From a virus: a DNA stretch of 21,760 nt. Below the pieces are notes generated by a model. The model saw only the letters and a list, made by a program, of their open reading frames with translations, was not told where the DNA came from and ran no database searches. Positions 7,896 to 14,912 of this stretch are shown here, in pieces. The stretch covers positions 1 to 21,760 of IMG/VR virus record IMGVR_UViG_3300006802_011525. One strand, given 5' to 3'. Both the position numbers and the translations under genes were made by a program. Each line of letters starts with the position of its first letter. Position 1 is the stretch's first letter.

Positions 7896-8917
7896 GGGTT
7901 GTACCCGTAGCGCCCAGAGCCCGTCTGGTCGAGGAAGTTGCCGTACTCAGGGGCCGCGAAGCCACCACGAGACTGCTCGCCAAGGCCCTCGCCAGTAACG
8001 GCCTCGATCTTCTTGGCCTCCATGGCGTTCGCCTGGCTGAACCGCTTGTCGATCCGCAGGAGATCCGCCGCTGCGGCGTAGACCAGCGCAGCAGACACAG
8101 GCACCTCTGGGGCGTCGTCCGCCTTCAGGAGCCGCCTGGGCACCCTGCGCCAGATTACAGTGCCTGCGTAGTCGGCGTCCGGGGTGGGGCCAAGCCGGAC
8201 GAGGGGGCGGGTCTCGATCCTGGACATCGGGTTGGACGCCGCAGTTCCGAACGGAGACTCGATCTTCACCAACTCGGTGGCGCCCGTGATCGTGATGGGG
8301 CCAGCCCAGTTCTCGGAGACCGTTATGCGTTCAATGGGCCACCCCGAAGTGGCCGCCGAAGGAGACGTAACCCCGGTCGAGAATGAACCCGACAGGGCGG
8401 GAGAAACGACCTCTCCGAGGTGACCCGACTGCTGACGATACCAGATGCGTACTGTGGAGATGTTGTCGTTCACCGCATTGCCGGTGATCGTGAACGACTC
8501 AGACGAGGCAATCGGAGTGTGCTGGCATGTCTCGCCAACGATTGCGTAGGCAGCCGGGGCTCCAGTCTCCGTTACGGAATACAGCCTAGACATCTCCTCC
8601 GGGCTGATCTGCCGAAGCTCACGCCTGGAGTTCGAGCCCTGAAGGAACATGGCCTGGACGTTGCGGCAACCCCATGGCAGGGCCGCAAAGGCGGACGCTG
8701 ACTGGAACGTGGCGCTCGTGGAGTCGGCTGGCGCGAACAGGCCGAACTCGTCCGTTCTGGTGAGCGTCGGCCACTCACCCTGCTTGACCGCCCACTCCAT
8801 GGCGCGATTGATAGCAGCGTCGATCTTCTGGACGAGGAGTGAAGACGAAGGCTTGCCGAGGAGGTTCAGCACCTCCGTCCGCATTTCACCAAGGGTTGAG
8901 GTGCCAAGATCGGCCAT
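7889..8917 (-). CDS. Head-to-tail adaptor (connector) candidate
   Basis: This 342-aa protein precedes the nozzle-like gene, the usual position of the adaptor ring that joins portal to tail in podoviruses. The N terminus (LGEMRTEVLNLLGKPSSSLLVQKIDAAINRAMEWAV) has the L-x5-L-x-L helical pattern of phage connectors, followed by WPTLTRTDEFGLFAPADS, a strand-rich part. C-terminal helices include SAALVYAAAADLLRIDKRFSQANAMEAKKIEAV, matching the Ala-rich helix that ends many adaptor or tail-tubular A-like proteins. A beta-rich insertion (residues ~135-225, SESFTITGNAV and on) makes it longer than T7 gp11 (about 200 aa). ATG at 8917 has AGGGAG eight bases upstream; the stop overlaps the next ATG by seven bases. 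Assignment is inference from pattern and order. Confidence 0.65.
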   Translation of the reverse strand: MADLGTSTLGEMRTEVLNLLGKPSSSLLVQKIDAAINRAMEWAVKQGEWPTLTRTDEFGLFAPADSTSATFQSASAFAALPWGCRNVQAMFLQGSNSRRELRQISPEEMSRLYSVTETGAPAAYAIVGETCQHTPIASSESFTITGNAVNDNISTVRIWYRQQSGHLGEVVSPALSGSFSTGVTSPSAATSGWPIERITVSENWAGPITITGATELVKIESPFGTAASNPMSRIETRPLVRLGPTPDADYAGTVIWRRVPRRLLKADDAPEVPVSAALVYAAAADLLRIDKRFSQANAMEAKKIEAVTGEGLGEQSRGGFAAPEYGNFLDQTGSGRYGYNPW

Positions 8918-8925
8918 CGTCGTAA

Positions 8926-8931
8926 CTCCCT
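8926..8931 (-). promoter_or_regulatory. Shine-Dalgarno for the adaptor gene
   Basis: AGGGAG on the minus strand lies eight bases before the ATG at 8917. It sits in a 27-base gap (8918-8944), one of the few real intergenic gaps here. I see no terminator or promoter in that gap. Confidence 0.5.
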
Positions 8932-8944
8932 GTACAGAACGGCA

Positions 8945-9334
8945 TTATGTCATGAGGTGCGTGGCCCCTGCAAACCATCCCATCCAGATCCACTGGACGG
9001 ACGGCAGCGCGTAGGTGTGCCCCGCGTTAGGAATCTTGACGAACAGGTCTTCGATCTCGACCCCATCGGCGTCAGCCAGCCCGCCGAGGACGATCGCGCC
9101 CCACTCCTCGAACTTGACGTTGATGGCGTCCACGTCTCCCGTGACCACTGGGTCTCGAGCCGCGCTCGCATAACCGTTCCAGGTCAGCTCGACTCCGGTC
9201 CCGACGTAGACGTGCGGGATGAGCCCGCCCTCCTTCAGGAGCACTACGTCGATCGGCCCGAGGTACGCCATCGCGATCTCGGCCCACGCCTCAAAGGCTA
9301 CGTTCAGAGCGTCGTACTCGGGAGTCGTGCTCAT
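8945..9334 (-). CDS. Small virion-associated candidate with an internal duplication
   Basis: This 129-aa protein starts at ATG 9334, in an ATGA overlap with the preceding stop. A far upstream in-frame ATG (9643) would add 103 His/Arg-rich residues that are frame-shadow sequence. The protein shows two copies of one motif: DALNVAFEAWAEIAMAYLG (residues ~9-27) and DAINVKFEEWGAIVLGGLA (~75-93). Between them lies a beta-rich stretch (HVYVGTGVELTWNGY), and after the second copy a hydrophobic one (VQWIWMGWFAGATHLM). The hydrophobic end might insert in a membrane or pack in the virion. I recognise no family. A 27-base gap with a ribosome site separates it from the next gene upstream in coordinates. 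Confidence 0.65.
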   Translation of the reverse strand: MSTTPEYDALNVAFEAWAEIAMAYLGPIDVVLLKEGGLIPHVYVGTGVELTWNGYASAARDPVVTGDVDAINVKFEEWGAIVLGGLADADGVEIEDLFVKIPNAGHTYALPSVQWIWMGWFAGATHLMT

Positions 9335-9843
9335 AGCCTGGCCCAGTTGTCCCACCACGTCGGACTGAACGGGAGGGCGTCCGGGAGGATGATGTCCGCT
9401 GCCGTGCATCCCGACCACGCCGCTGTCGTGTTCTGGAGCACGATCCGAAGGGCCAGGTTCGTGTAGCTCGTCAGGTTGGCGCGCTCTGCCGTGGTGAGCG
9501 TGTAGGTGTAGGTGATCCAGTTCCCGCTTACCGGTGCCGAGGCCACCCTCGCTCCAACGATGCCGTCCGTTGCGGATCCCATCTGAATGAGCCAGTTGGA
9601 TTGCGCTAGCCCTGGAATGCGATCCCTGATTCTCACGCGCCACTGGATGTCTCCTGGCTCGGGTGCGCTACTGCTCGTGCAGAGCCCCTGGAATACCTTC
9701 ACGCCCGTCACGTCACGGAAGTAGGTCGTATTGTCGTCTGCTGAGTCGATGCCCTCGTCGATGCACTGGTGGGCCGTCGCAGCGCCGACGAGCGTGACGA
9801 ACCCGTTGATGAGCGTGTTGATCGGGACAGCGACCTGAACCAC
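9331..9843 (-). CDS. Virion protein with jelly-roll-like pattern, GTG start
   Basis: This protein of 170 aa starts at the GTG at 9843, which shares its G with the preceding TAG, the same TAGTG junction as at 11138. CGAGGT lies about eight bases upstream. An in-frame ATG at 9942 would add 33 Arg/His-rich residues that are only the shadow of the upstream gene, so I reject it. The pattern CIDEGIDSADDNTTYFRDVTG, then IQWRVRIRDRIPG, NWITYTYTLTTAE and LALRIVLQNT is one I associate with small beta-sandwich virion proteins found near phage tail genes. Aromatic-flanked beta strands alternate with short loops. No catalytic motif is visible. Exact place in the particle is unknown. Confidence 0.68.
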   Translation of the reverse strand: MVQVAVPINTLINGFVTLVGAATAHQCIDEGIDSADDNTTYFRDVTGVKVFQGLCTSSSAPEPGDIQWRVRIRDRIPGLAQSNWLIQMGSATDGIVGARVASAPVSGNWITYTYTLTTAERANLTSYTNLALRIVLQNTTAAWSGCTAADIILPDALPFSPTWWDNWARL

Positions 9844-11138
9844 TACACATCGACCTCGATGTAGTGAACCGTGACGCCGAGGTCGGTCGCCGTGCCCCCG
9901 CCCGTGGCGATGTTGACGTTCAGCGCGTCGTTCTCGGCGCACTCAAGGAACAGGTCGAAGAGCCCGCCCCCCCCGCTACCGGCGGCCCGCAGCTCGTGTG
10001 AGATAGCCCCGGCGTCGTCCTCGAACGTGAAGATGACATCCGTCGTGCCGTGGTTGGAGACGAACGCCTTGAGGAGCACGATCGCCTTGTTCGCCCCAGG
10101 GGCCAGCACGATCGTGTCTGGGTCCGTGGATAGGTTCAACTCCTGAACCTGGATGGTGTACTTCTTGCCGCTGTACCAGACCTCGTTGATAGACGGCTGT
10201 GCCTGGAGCGACGGAGCATCGCCCAACCTCGCGAAGTAGCACACGCACACGTCGTCGTCGGCAAGGTCCACGCGCCCACGCCCGATCGCAGACACGGCGA
10301 CCGACCACTCACCGGTGGTGTCCGTGCCATCGCCGGTCGCGACGAAGACGGCGTACTTGTGGTCGTCCGACTGCGCACGCAGGTAGATGATCGTGCCGTT
10401 CTGGACACGGTCGCGCACGCTCGCAGTGGAGCCCAGGTCGTCGGTGTCGTTGAAGTAGAGCGTCGTGACGTCACCGATCGCGCTCGATGCGGCATCGAAC
10501 TGCACGTCGCCCACGTCAGGGGTCGCGTCGAGCGTGCTGTCGTACTGGTACAGCGTGGCGAAGGTGCTCTCGTCTGCGAGCAGGAGCGCCTGCACCATGG
10601 CCTGGATGCCAGCCACGGCGGGGTCGTCGTCTGCGAGGGTTGCTCGCTGCGTGAGCGCATCGACGTCCCCGGAGCTGGCGGCCACGCCCGCCTGGCCCAC
10701 GATCGGGTTGACCTTGGCGCGATCGGACTCATCCCAATCGTCCAGGACGTCGAGCAGAACCTTGGCATCAGCCAGGTTCGACTGATTCGTGTCCGCAAAC
10801 GGAAGCAGGCCGTTCGGCTGGAGGGAGAGCGGGACGTAGCCGCCATTGAATATGAAGAAGTCCGTAGACCCGGTCGGGTTGACGACACCGTGGATGGCTA
10901 GCCCGTGGTCTCCGTCCGTATCTGTGTAGAACTCTCCGATCTGGTGTTCGGAGAGCATGTCTACGGTGCCACCACCTCCAGAGACGACATTGACGTCGAT
11001 CTCGCCACTGCTGTTGACCTTGAGGATATTTGCGGTCCCGCCATCAGTACCGTAAACACCCGTGCGCCACAGGTCGTATGTGTAGTTGAAGGCCCTGCCA
11101 ATGAGGGCTCTCCAGCGATCTGAGACATTTCCAGGCAC
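9843..11138 (-). CDS. Beta-rich virion protein, probably tail or head-fibre related
   Basis: This 431-aa protein is rich in Asp, Thr, Gly and Val, like secreted or virion beta proteins. Near the N terminus is a ILKVNSSGEIDVNVVSG segment (38-54). Residues ~215-290 (TTLYFNDTDDLGS, then IIYLRAQSDDHKYAVFVATG) resemble small beta modules seen in phage fibres. The last ~110 residues form another beta-sandwich candidate (TIVLAPGANKAIVLLKAF, EDDAGAISHELRAAG, VTVHYIEVDV) split by a Gly run. It starts with GTG at 11138, which overlaps the upstream TAG, and ends in TAGTG with the next gene. No enzyme motif is seen. Virion role is inferred from composition and location between head and tail genes. Confidence 0.68.
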   Translation of the reverse strand: MPGNVSDRWRALIGRAFNYTYDLWRTGVYGTDGGTANILKVNSSGEIDVNVVSGGGGTVDMLSEHQIGEFYTDTDGDHGLAIHGVVNPTGSTDFFIFNGGYVPLSLQPNGLLPFADTNQSNLADAKVLLDVLDDWDESDRAKVNPIVGQAGVAASSGDVDALTQRATLADDDPAVAGIQAMVQALLLADESTFATLYQYDSTLDATPDVGDVQFDAASSAIGDVTTLYFNDTDDLGSTASVRDRVQNGTIIYLRAQSDDHKYAVFVATGDGTDTTGEWSVAVSAIGRGRVDLADDDVCVCYFARLGDAPSLQAQPSINEVWYSGKKYTIQVQELNLSTDPDTIVLAPGANKAIVLLKAFVSNHGTTDVIFTFEDDAGAISHELRAAGSGGGGLFDLFLECAENDALNVNIATGGGTATDLGVTVHYIEVDV

Positions 11139-11356
11139 TAGCTTGCCCGCCTAACCCAGGAGTCGATCATCTTCTGCAAGTGCTCTACGGTGTCGCCCTT
11201 GCGCTGGCCGTTCATGGCAAGGGTCTCTATGACCACGCCAACGAACTCGTCCAGTGACTTGCGGTGAAGCACTTGAGGGTTTCTCGGATTCCCAACCAAG
11301 ATGCACAACTCGGCCCACGCTGTCGGATGATCGCTGTCTAGCTCATCGACGCCCAT
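11138..11356 (-). CDS. Small unknown protein (72 aa)
   Basis: This short protein matches no family I recognise. It is acidic at the start (GVDELDSDHPTAWAELCILV) and ends in a helix (TVEHLQKMIDSWVRRAS). ATG 11356 has AGGTGG (11363-11368) six bases upstream and overlaps the preceding stop by 14 bases. Its TAG overlaps the following GTG start by one base (TAGTG). Short paired genes before tail genes are assembly chaperones in some phages, but no slippery sequence or tape-measure gene is present to support that here. The gene is supported mainly by its ribosome site and coupled junctions. Confidence 0.65.
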   Translation of the reverse strand: MGVDELDSDHPTAWAELCILVGNPRNPQVLHRKSLDEFVGVVIETLAMNGQRKGDTVEHLQKMIDSWVRRAS

Positions 11357-11831
11357 AGTATTCCACCTGTCGAAGGTACTTGGCGAGGATCTCGACCTCC
11401 GGGATGTCGGGCCACTTCTCTCCGGTCTCCTCGTACAAGCCAGACCGCTTGGCGTTTGCGAGGTTGCGATGCATCCAGTTGGCGAACTCGCTCAGGCTGC
11501 GAACACCGTGGTGCTCCATCGCGAAGTTCGTGATGTACAAGATGTCGTTCTCGTGCTTGAGCCGGTCGGTGTTCTTCAGCACCTCGGGGATGTGGTCGTA
11601 TGCGTCGTGCTTCTCCATCGCCGCAGGACGGTCAAACGGAGACGGCTCGACGTCCCTGGATGGCTTCTTGGCCTCCTTGCCGATAGATGGGATGTCCTTC
11701 AGGAATCCAGCTAGGACAGACTCTCCGCTGATTCCTTCGTCGATGCCGTCTTTTGTGACCCGGCCACCCCCTGGAAGATCGACCCCCAGTTCGTCGCCAC
11801 CTTCGACCAATCGAAGTGCTGCCTCGCCCAT
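11343..11831 (-). CDS. Unknown 162-aa protein overlapping the glycosyltransferase end
   Basis: I do not recognise this protein. The first ~70 residues are Gly/Asp/Pro-rich and look disordered (LVEGGDELGVDLPGGGRVTK). From residue 72 it becomes compact and helical: MEKHDAYDHIPEVLKNTDRL, ILYITNFAMEHHGVRSLSEF and EVEILAKYLRQVEYYGRR. There is no signal peptide or membrane segment. ATG 11831 has an AAAGGA nine bases upstream but overlaps the preceding gene by 121 bases, far more than other junctions here. ATG 11618 would leave a 91-aa protein made of just the compact part, but with no ribosome site. The compact region is what I would trust. It shares no visible feature with the sugar enzymes, so it may begin the tail block. 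Confidence 0.68.
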   Translation of the reverse strand: MGEAALRLVEGGDELGVDLPGGGRVTKDGIDEGISGESVLAGFLKDIPSIGKEAKKPSRDVEPSPFDRPAAMEKHDAYDHIPEVLKNTDRLKHENDILYITNFAMEHHGVRSLSEFANWMHRNLANAKRSGLYEETGEKWPDIPEVEILAKYLRQVEYYGRR

Positions 11832-12673
11832 GTCTGCATTTCCTTTCGCGTAAACGGCAAATCAGATTCCTTCGCCTTGGATGCCTCGATGGCACTCTCT
11901 GTCCATTCGGCCATCCAGTCGCCATCCTCGTAAATACTACCATCCCGCGCATCGGGGCCGAGATCGTACTTGACCGTCTCCGGCAGACTGGAGCCCTTGA
12001 ACCGGCTCGTAATGGGGATGCAGCCCAGCGCCTGGCACTTCATTGCCGTGATGCAACTCGTCTCATAGAAGGCCGTCGGGTAGAGCCAGAACTCGGTCGT
12101 AGACATAGACTCATGAAGTTCTTCGTGGCTAACCATCCCGTGCCACGTCACGCCTTCGGACTCGTACTCCTTGACCATGGCCTCGATCCTGGTCTTCAGC
12201 TCGCGAAGGGCCGGGATCACACTCATCGAACGCTTGTAGTGCGGGGTGAAGCCGTAATAGATGTCCAGGGTCGCAGTCGGGATTGCCTCGCGGATCGTCG
12301 GCCACGCCTTCAGGAGGGCCTCGAGCCCACGGTCAGGGCTGCTGTAGTAGGCAAAGCTGTGCGGGCGGCGCGTCCTTGACTTCAAGGTCATCGCCTCAGA
12401 CATCTCGACCACATCCCTCGAGATCCCGTTGGAGATCGGGACGACAAGGTCTCCCCAGTCAGCCTCGACAAGGGGCTTGGCGTGGAAGTCGGACAGGCAC
12501 ATGGCCCCATCAAGATGCTCCCTCAGCGACTCGGGGAAGGCGCTCATGTTGTTGATGTGGTCGTGAACCCACACATACCTGGCATCAGCCTTGGTGGCCT
12601 TCGGGATCATGTGCGTACCGCGCCACTGAACGAAGACTCCAGGACTGTCGTCCACGAGGCGTAGTGGCACCAC
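11711..12673 (-). CDS. GT-B (GT4-like) glycosyltransferase, C-terminal part of the split protein
   Basis: The frame from GTG 12673 gives 320 aa. It opens with DDSPGVFVQWRGTHMIPKA, which fits the end of the GT-B N-terminal domain. YVWVHDHINN (33-42) is the W-x-H-D segment typical of this group, and DLVVPISNGISRDVV (75-89) leads into the donor-binding Rossmann half. Later motifs are SSPDRGLEALLKAWP, TWHGMVSHEELHESM and FYETSCITAMKCQALG. The last corresponds to the GT4 E-x7-E motif, but the second Glu is Lys (E204, K212). The C terminus (WARQHFDWSKVATNW) is a usual GT4 end. Two starts are possible: GTG 12673 (overlap of 67 bases), or ATG 12610 in an ATGA overlap with the upstream stop, which would drop conserved residues. 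It may not be an independent gene at all. It overlaps the following gene by 121 bases. Confidence 0.75.
   Translation of the reverse strand: MVPLRLVDDSPGVFVQWRGTHMIPKATKADARYVWVHDHINNMSAFPESLREHLDGAMCLSDFHAKPLVEADWGDLVVPISNGISRDVVEMSEAMTLKSRTRRPHSFAYYSSPDRGLEALLKAWPTIREAIPTATLDIYYGFTPHYKRSMSVIPALRELKTRIEAMVKEYESEGVTWHGMVSHEELHESMSTTEFWLYPTAFYETSCITAMKCQALGCIPITSRFKGSSLPETVKYDLGPDARDGSIYEDGDWMAEWTESAIEASKAKESDLPFTRKEMQTWARQHFDWSKVATNWGSIFQGVAGSQKTASTKESAESLS
11841..11846 (-). promoter_or_regulatory. Shine-Dalgarno supporting the ATG at 11831
   Basis: AAAGGA on the minus strand lies nine bases before the ATG at 11831, inside the 3' end of the glycosyltransferase gene. The only later in-frame start, ATG 11618, has no such site. 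This favours the long-overlap start. Confidence 0.5.
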
Positions 12674-14154
12674 ACCACGCCATGCTCGTCCGCCCCGAAG
12701 TCCTCCTCGAGGGGCGAGCAGTAGACCTCCACATGCATACCAGCAGCCACCAGCTCGCGAGAGAGGTAGATGACGGCCTCCTCGGATCCTCCGACCCCCT
12801 TCGCGAGACTAGACGTACTCCAGTTGGCACCAGACGCAGGCCCGCACCAAATCATCACCGTGGTCTTATCCTCCGGCCTGTCGGGGCGCTTGGCTCTGCC
12901 GACATCCGGGATGATGTACATCTCGTCAGGGGCTCCAGCGTAGATGTAGTCCCCTAGATCCTCTGCGACCATGCTGTAGGCCAAGTAGCGCCGCTTGATA
13001 CCCTCCTGGCGGATAAGGGCGTTCATGTGCTCCTCAGCCGCCTTGGAGTCAGGCTTGATCTTGAGCAGCTCCTTGAACGACTCGATGGCCGACTCGTTAT
13101 CGCCAAGTGCGGCGTGCGCCCGTGCCGATGTGTACATCGGGCTATAGGCGAGGAAGTGTCGGTTGACCGCACTCCCCTCGTACACCTGACCGTAGGCCCC
13201 AATGCGACCAATGGCGGCCAGCGCCCCCTTATGGTCGCCCATCTCGCAAAGCACCTGGCCGATGTACACCCAGGGTGTGTCGCGCTCTGGGTGCAACGCA
13301 GCCATCTCGCCATACGTTCCAAGGGCCGCCTCGTGGTGATCGAGGTCGCGCAAGATAGAGCCCAGATTAGTGAGCGCCCTCCACTTCTCATCGTCGGTGG
13401 GGTTGCTCTGGATGGCGGCCTTCACCGCCCGCATGGCGCCGCGATTGTCCTCCAGCGCCAAGTAGGTCGTGCAGAGCCCAAGCCACAAGCGGGCGGTCAT
13501 CTCGCCGCCGTCAGCAACGTACTTCTCAAGGATCCACTTGTTGCGATTGGTGGACCCCATGTGGTCACGGCCGACCTTCAGGTGGCGCATACAGTAAGGC
13601 GCCTTGGTGGCGTCCACCAGCTTGTAGCCGCTGTCGGTGAAGCCACACTGCTCGTGAAGCACGCCATGCCACCTCGCGGCCCCCGTACGGAACACCATCT
13701 GCGTAGCGACCTCGGTGTTGCAGTCCCCGGTCACAGTGTCGAAGTCGTATTCGTACTTCACGGACATCGCGCCAACGTCTGGATTGGCGAACGACTTCTC
13801 TACGTCCTCTCTCCAAAGAGCGCCAGACTCCAGCACGGTGTCGCTGTCGATCCAAAACCACACGTCGCCGGTGACGTGCTCAAGAGCGCGATTGCGAGCC
13901 TCGGCAAAGTCGTGGATCCAGCCCTCTTCTTGGTTTCCGTCCTGATCCTCCCATGTGTCGAAGTTCAATGGGACGCCGATGTCGTCGCACACATCCCTGG
14001 CCACGTTCTCGATGTCCATGCTCAGGGACTGGCCTGGCACGCACGTCTGAACAATGCAGACCTCGTCTGCAAACGGAACCGTGGACATGAGGCTCCTGCG
14101 AAAGTCCGCAGCGGAAGACCCGCCACGCACAATCATAGAAAGCGTAATCTTCAT
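12607..14154 (-). CDS. GT2 glycosyltransferase with TPR repeats and the N-terminal half of a GT-B domain
   Basis: This 515-aa protein has three parts. Residues 1-200 are a GT2 domain of the TPR-associated type: KITLSMIVR at the start, WIHDFAEARNRAL (79-91) and the metal-binding WFWIDSDTVL (99-108). The usual D-x-G-S-x-D turn is replaced by VQTCVPG (35-41). Residues ~220-380 form about four TPR-like helical hairpins (ARLWLGLCTTYLALEDNRGA; WVYIGQVLCEMGDHKGALAA; YTSARAHAALGDNESAIESF). From residue 431 a new alpha/beta domain begins (TTVMIWCGP, then GVGGSEEAVIYLSRELVAAG), which is the acceptor-side Rossmann half of a GT-B enzyme. That domain breaks off after GVVWCHYASW and ends at a TGA at 12607. 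Its continuation is in the -1 frame in the next gene. The original protein was probably one ~830-aa polypeptide. Confidence 0.82.
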   Translation of the reverse strand: MKITLSMIVRGGSSAADFRRSLMSTVPFADEVCIVQTCVPGQSLSMDIENVARDVCDDIGVPLNFDTWEDQDGNQEEGWIHDFAEARNRALEHVTGDVWFWIDSDTVLESGALWREDVEKSFANPDVGAMSVKYEYDFDTVTGDCNTEVATQMVFRTGAARWHGVLHEQCGFTDSGYKLVDATKAPYCMRHLKVGRDHMGSTNRNKWILEKYVADGGEMTARLWLGLCTTYLALEDNRGAMRAVKAAIQSNPTDDEKWRALTNLGSILRDLDHHEAALGTYGEMAALHPERDTPWVYIGQVLCEMGDHKGALAAIGRIGAYGQVYEGSAVNRHFLAYSPMYTSARAHAALGDNESAIESFKELLKIKPDSKAAEEHMNALIRQEGIKRRYLAYSMVAEDLGDYIYAGAPDEMYIIPDVGRAKRPDRPEDKTTVMIWCGPASGANWSTSSLAKGVGGSEEAVIYLSRELVAAGMHVEVYCSPLEEDFGADEHGVVWCHYASWTTVLESSFSGAVRT

Positions 14155-14912
14155 TGCGTCTCCCTTAGATCCCAAGAGCCGCCAGAAGACTTAAACACGA
14201 AGTCCTTCTTGGCTGCCTCTAGCTTGCTTGTCATGAGGTTGTACATCTCTTTGCGCTTCTCACCCCACGCGGAGTGCGGGCGCTCGTGCCAGAGCTGATA
14301 CGCACTGACTCCGTGGTCTTCGTCGAAGTACACGGGCTGCAAGCCTCGACCGCGAATGAGGCACGCAGCGAACCAGGCGTCCTCCCAGAACAGATGGGTG
14401 AAGTCCTCGTCTCGGCCTCCAACGCCATAGATGTCCTTCTTCTTGAGGGCAGTCATTGCGAACATGGGGTCTCTGGAAAACCCGGCAGAAACACACCCCG
14501 GCGGAACCTTGCCGTTCGTCAGAACCTGAGTGCGCCCAAGCGTGCCGTCCTCGTCCAAGTCCCACACGGCACCGACGTTGTACATGCGCGGGCGCTCCTC
14601 GCAGAGCACCTCCATGCAAGTATCCGTCTGCATGACAACGTCATCGTTCATGCACAGGATGATGTCGCCACGGGCCGCCCGGTAGCCACGGTTCAGCGGC
14701 TCAGATGGGCCTGCTGGGTATGGACGATCGTTGTAGATGTACTCCACGATGCGACCCTCGCACACCGCCTGAGTGTCGTCCGTGGAGCCATCGTCGACCA
14801 CGATGATCTCGTAGTCGAATGACACTCGCTGTCTCTTGATGGCGTCCAGTACCTGAGCCAGCGCCCAGGACTTGTTGTACGTCGCCATGACGACGCTGAC
14901 CTCAATACCCAT
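14151..14912 (-). CDS. Glycosyltransferase family 2 (GT-A fold)
   Basis: This 253-aa protein moves a sugar from a nucleotide-sugar donor to an unknown acceptor. VSVVMATYNKSWAL (residues 6-19) and EIIVVDDGSTDDT (35-47) are the signature of family 2. MNDDV (88-92) is the acidic metal-binding motif in place of DxD, and FWEDAWFAACLIRGRG (175-190) carries the catalytic-base-like ED pair of this family. No membrane segment is seen, so it should act in the cytoplasm. I chose the ATG at 14912 because GT2 proteins begin like this, and it overlaps the upstream stop by only 11 bases. A start at 14975 would add 21 residues (PLIALESSHLRIGSQEW and on) with no GT2 similarity. Next gene begins in an ATGA overlap. 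Confidence 0.85.
   Translation of the reverse strand: MGIEVSVVMATYNKSWALAQVLDAIKRQRVSFDYEIIVVDDGSTDDTQAVCEGRIVEYIYNDRPYPAGPSEPLNRGYRAARGDIILCMNDDVVMQTDTCMEVLCEERPRMYNVGAVWDLDEDGTLGRTQVLTNGKVPPGCVSAGFSRDPMFAMTALKKKDIYGVGGRDEDFTHLFWEDAWFAACLIRGRGLQPVYFDEDHGVSAYQLWHERPHSAWGEKRKEMYNLMTSKLEAAKKDFVFKSSGGSWDLRETQ
14160..14166 (-). promoter_or_regulatory. Shine-Dalgarno deciding the GT2-TPR start
   Basis: AAGGGAG on the minus strand lies five bases before the ATG at 14154. That ATG also forms an ATGA overlap with the stop of the preceding gene. Together these reject the upstream TTG at 14175, which has no such site. Confidence 0.6.

Noticed and set aside
9334-9643. N-terminal extension of the duplicated-motif protein to ATG 9643
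   Set aside because: The extension is His/Gly/Arg-rich frame-shadow sequence, and ATG 9334 forms an ATGA overlap with the upstream stop.
9843-9942. N-terminal extension of the jelly-roll-like protein to ATG 9942
   Set aside because: The added residues are Arg/His-rich and merely the shadow of the upstream gene; the GTG at 9843 in a TAGTG overlap matches the junction seen at 11138.
11138-11831. Tail-assembly chaperone pair made by frameshifting
   Set aside because: Each gene has its own Shine-Dalgarno, no slippery sequence is visible at the overlap, and no tape-measure gene follows.
12607-12680. Classical -1 programmed frameshift site at the split GT-B domain
   Set aside because: I found no X-XXY-YYZ heptamer near the join; the frame change itself is kept as a finding without this mechanism being claimed.
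13027-14298. 423-aa open frame on the plus strand opposite the GT2-TPR gene
   Set aside because: The minus-strand frame has clear GT2 and TPR motifs. The plus frame is Val/His/Leu/Arg-rich with no motif, as expected for the antisense shadow of a GC-rich gene.
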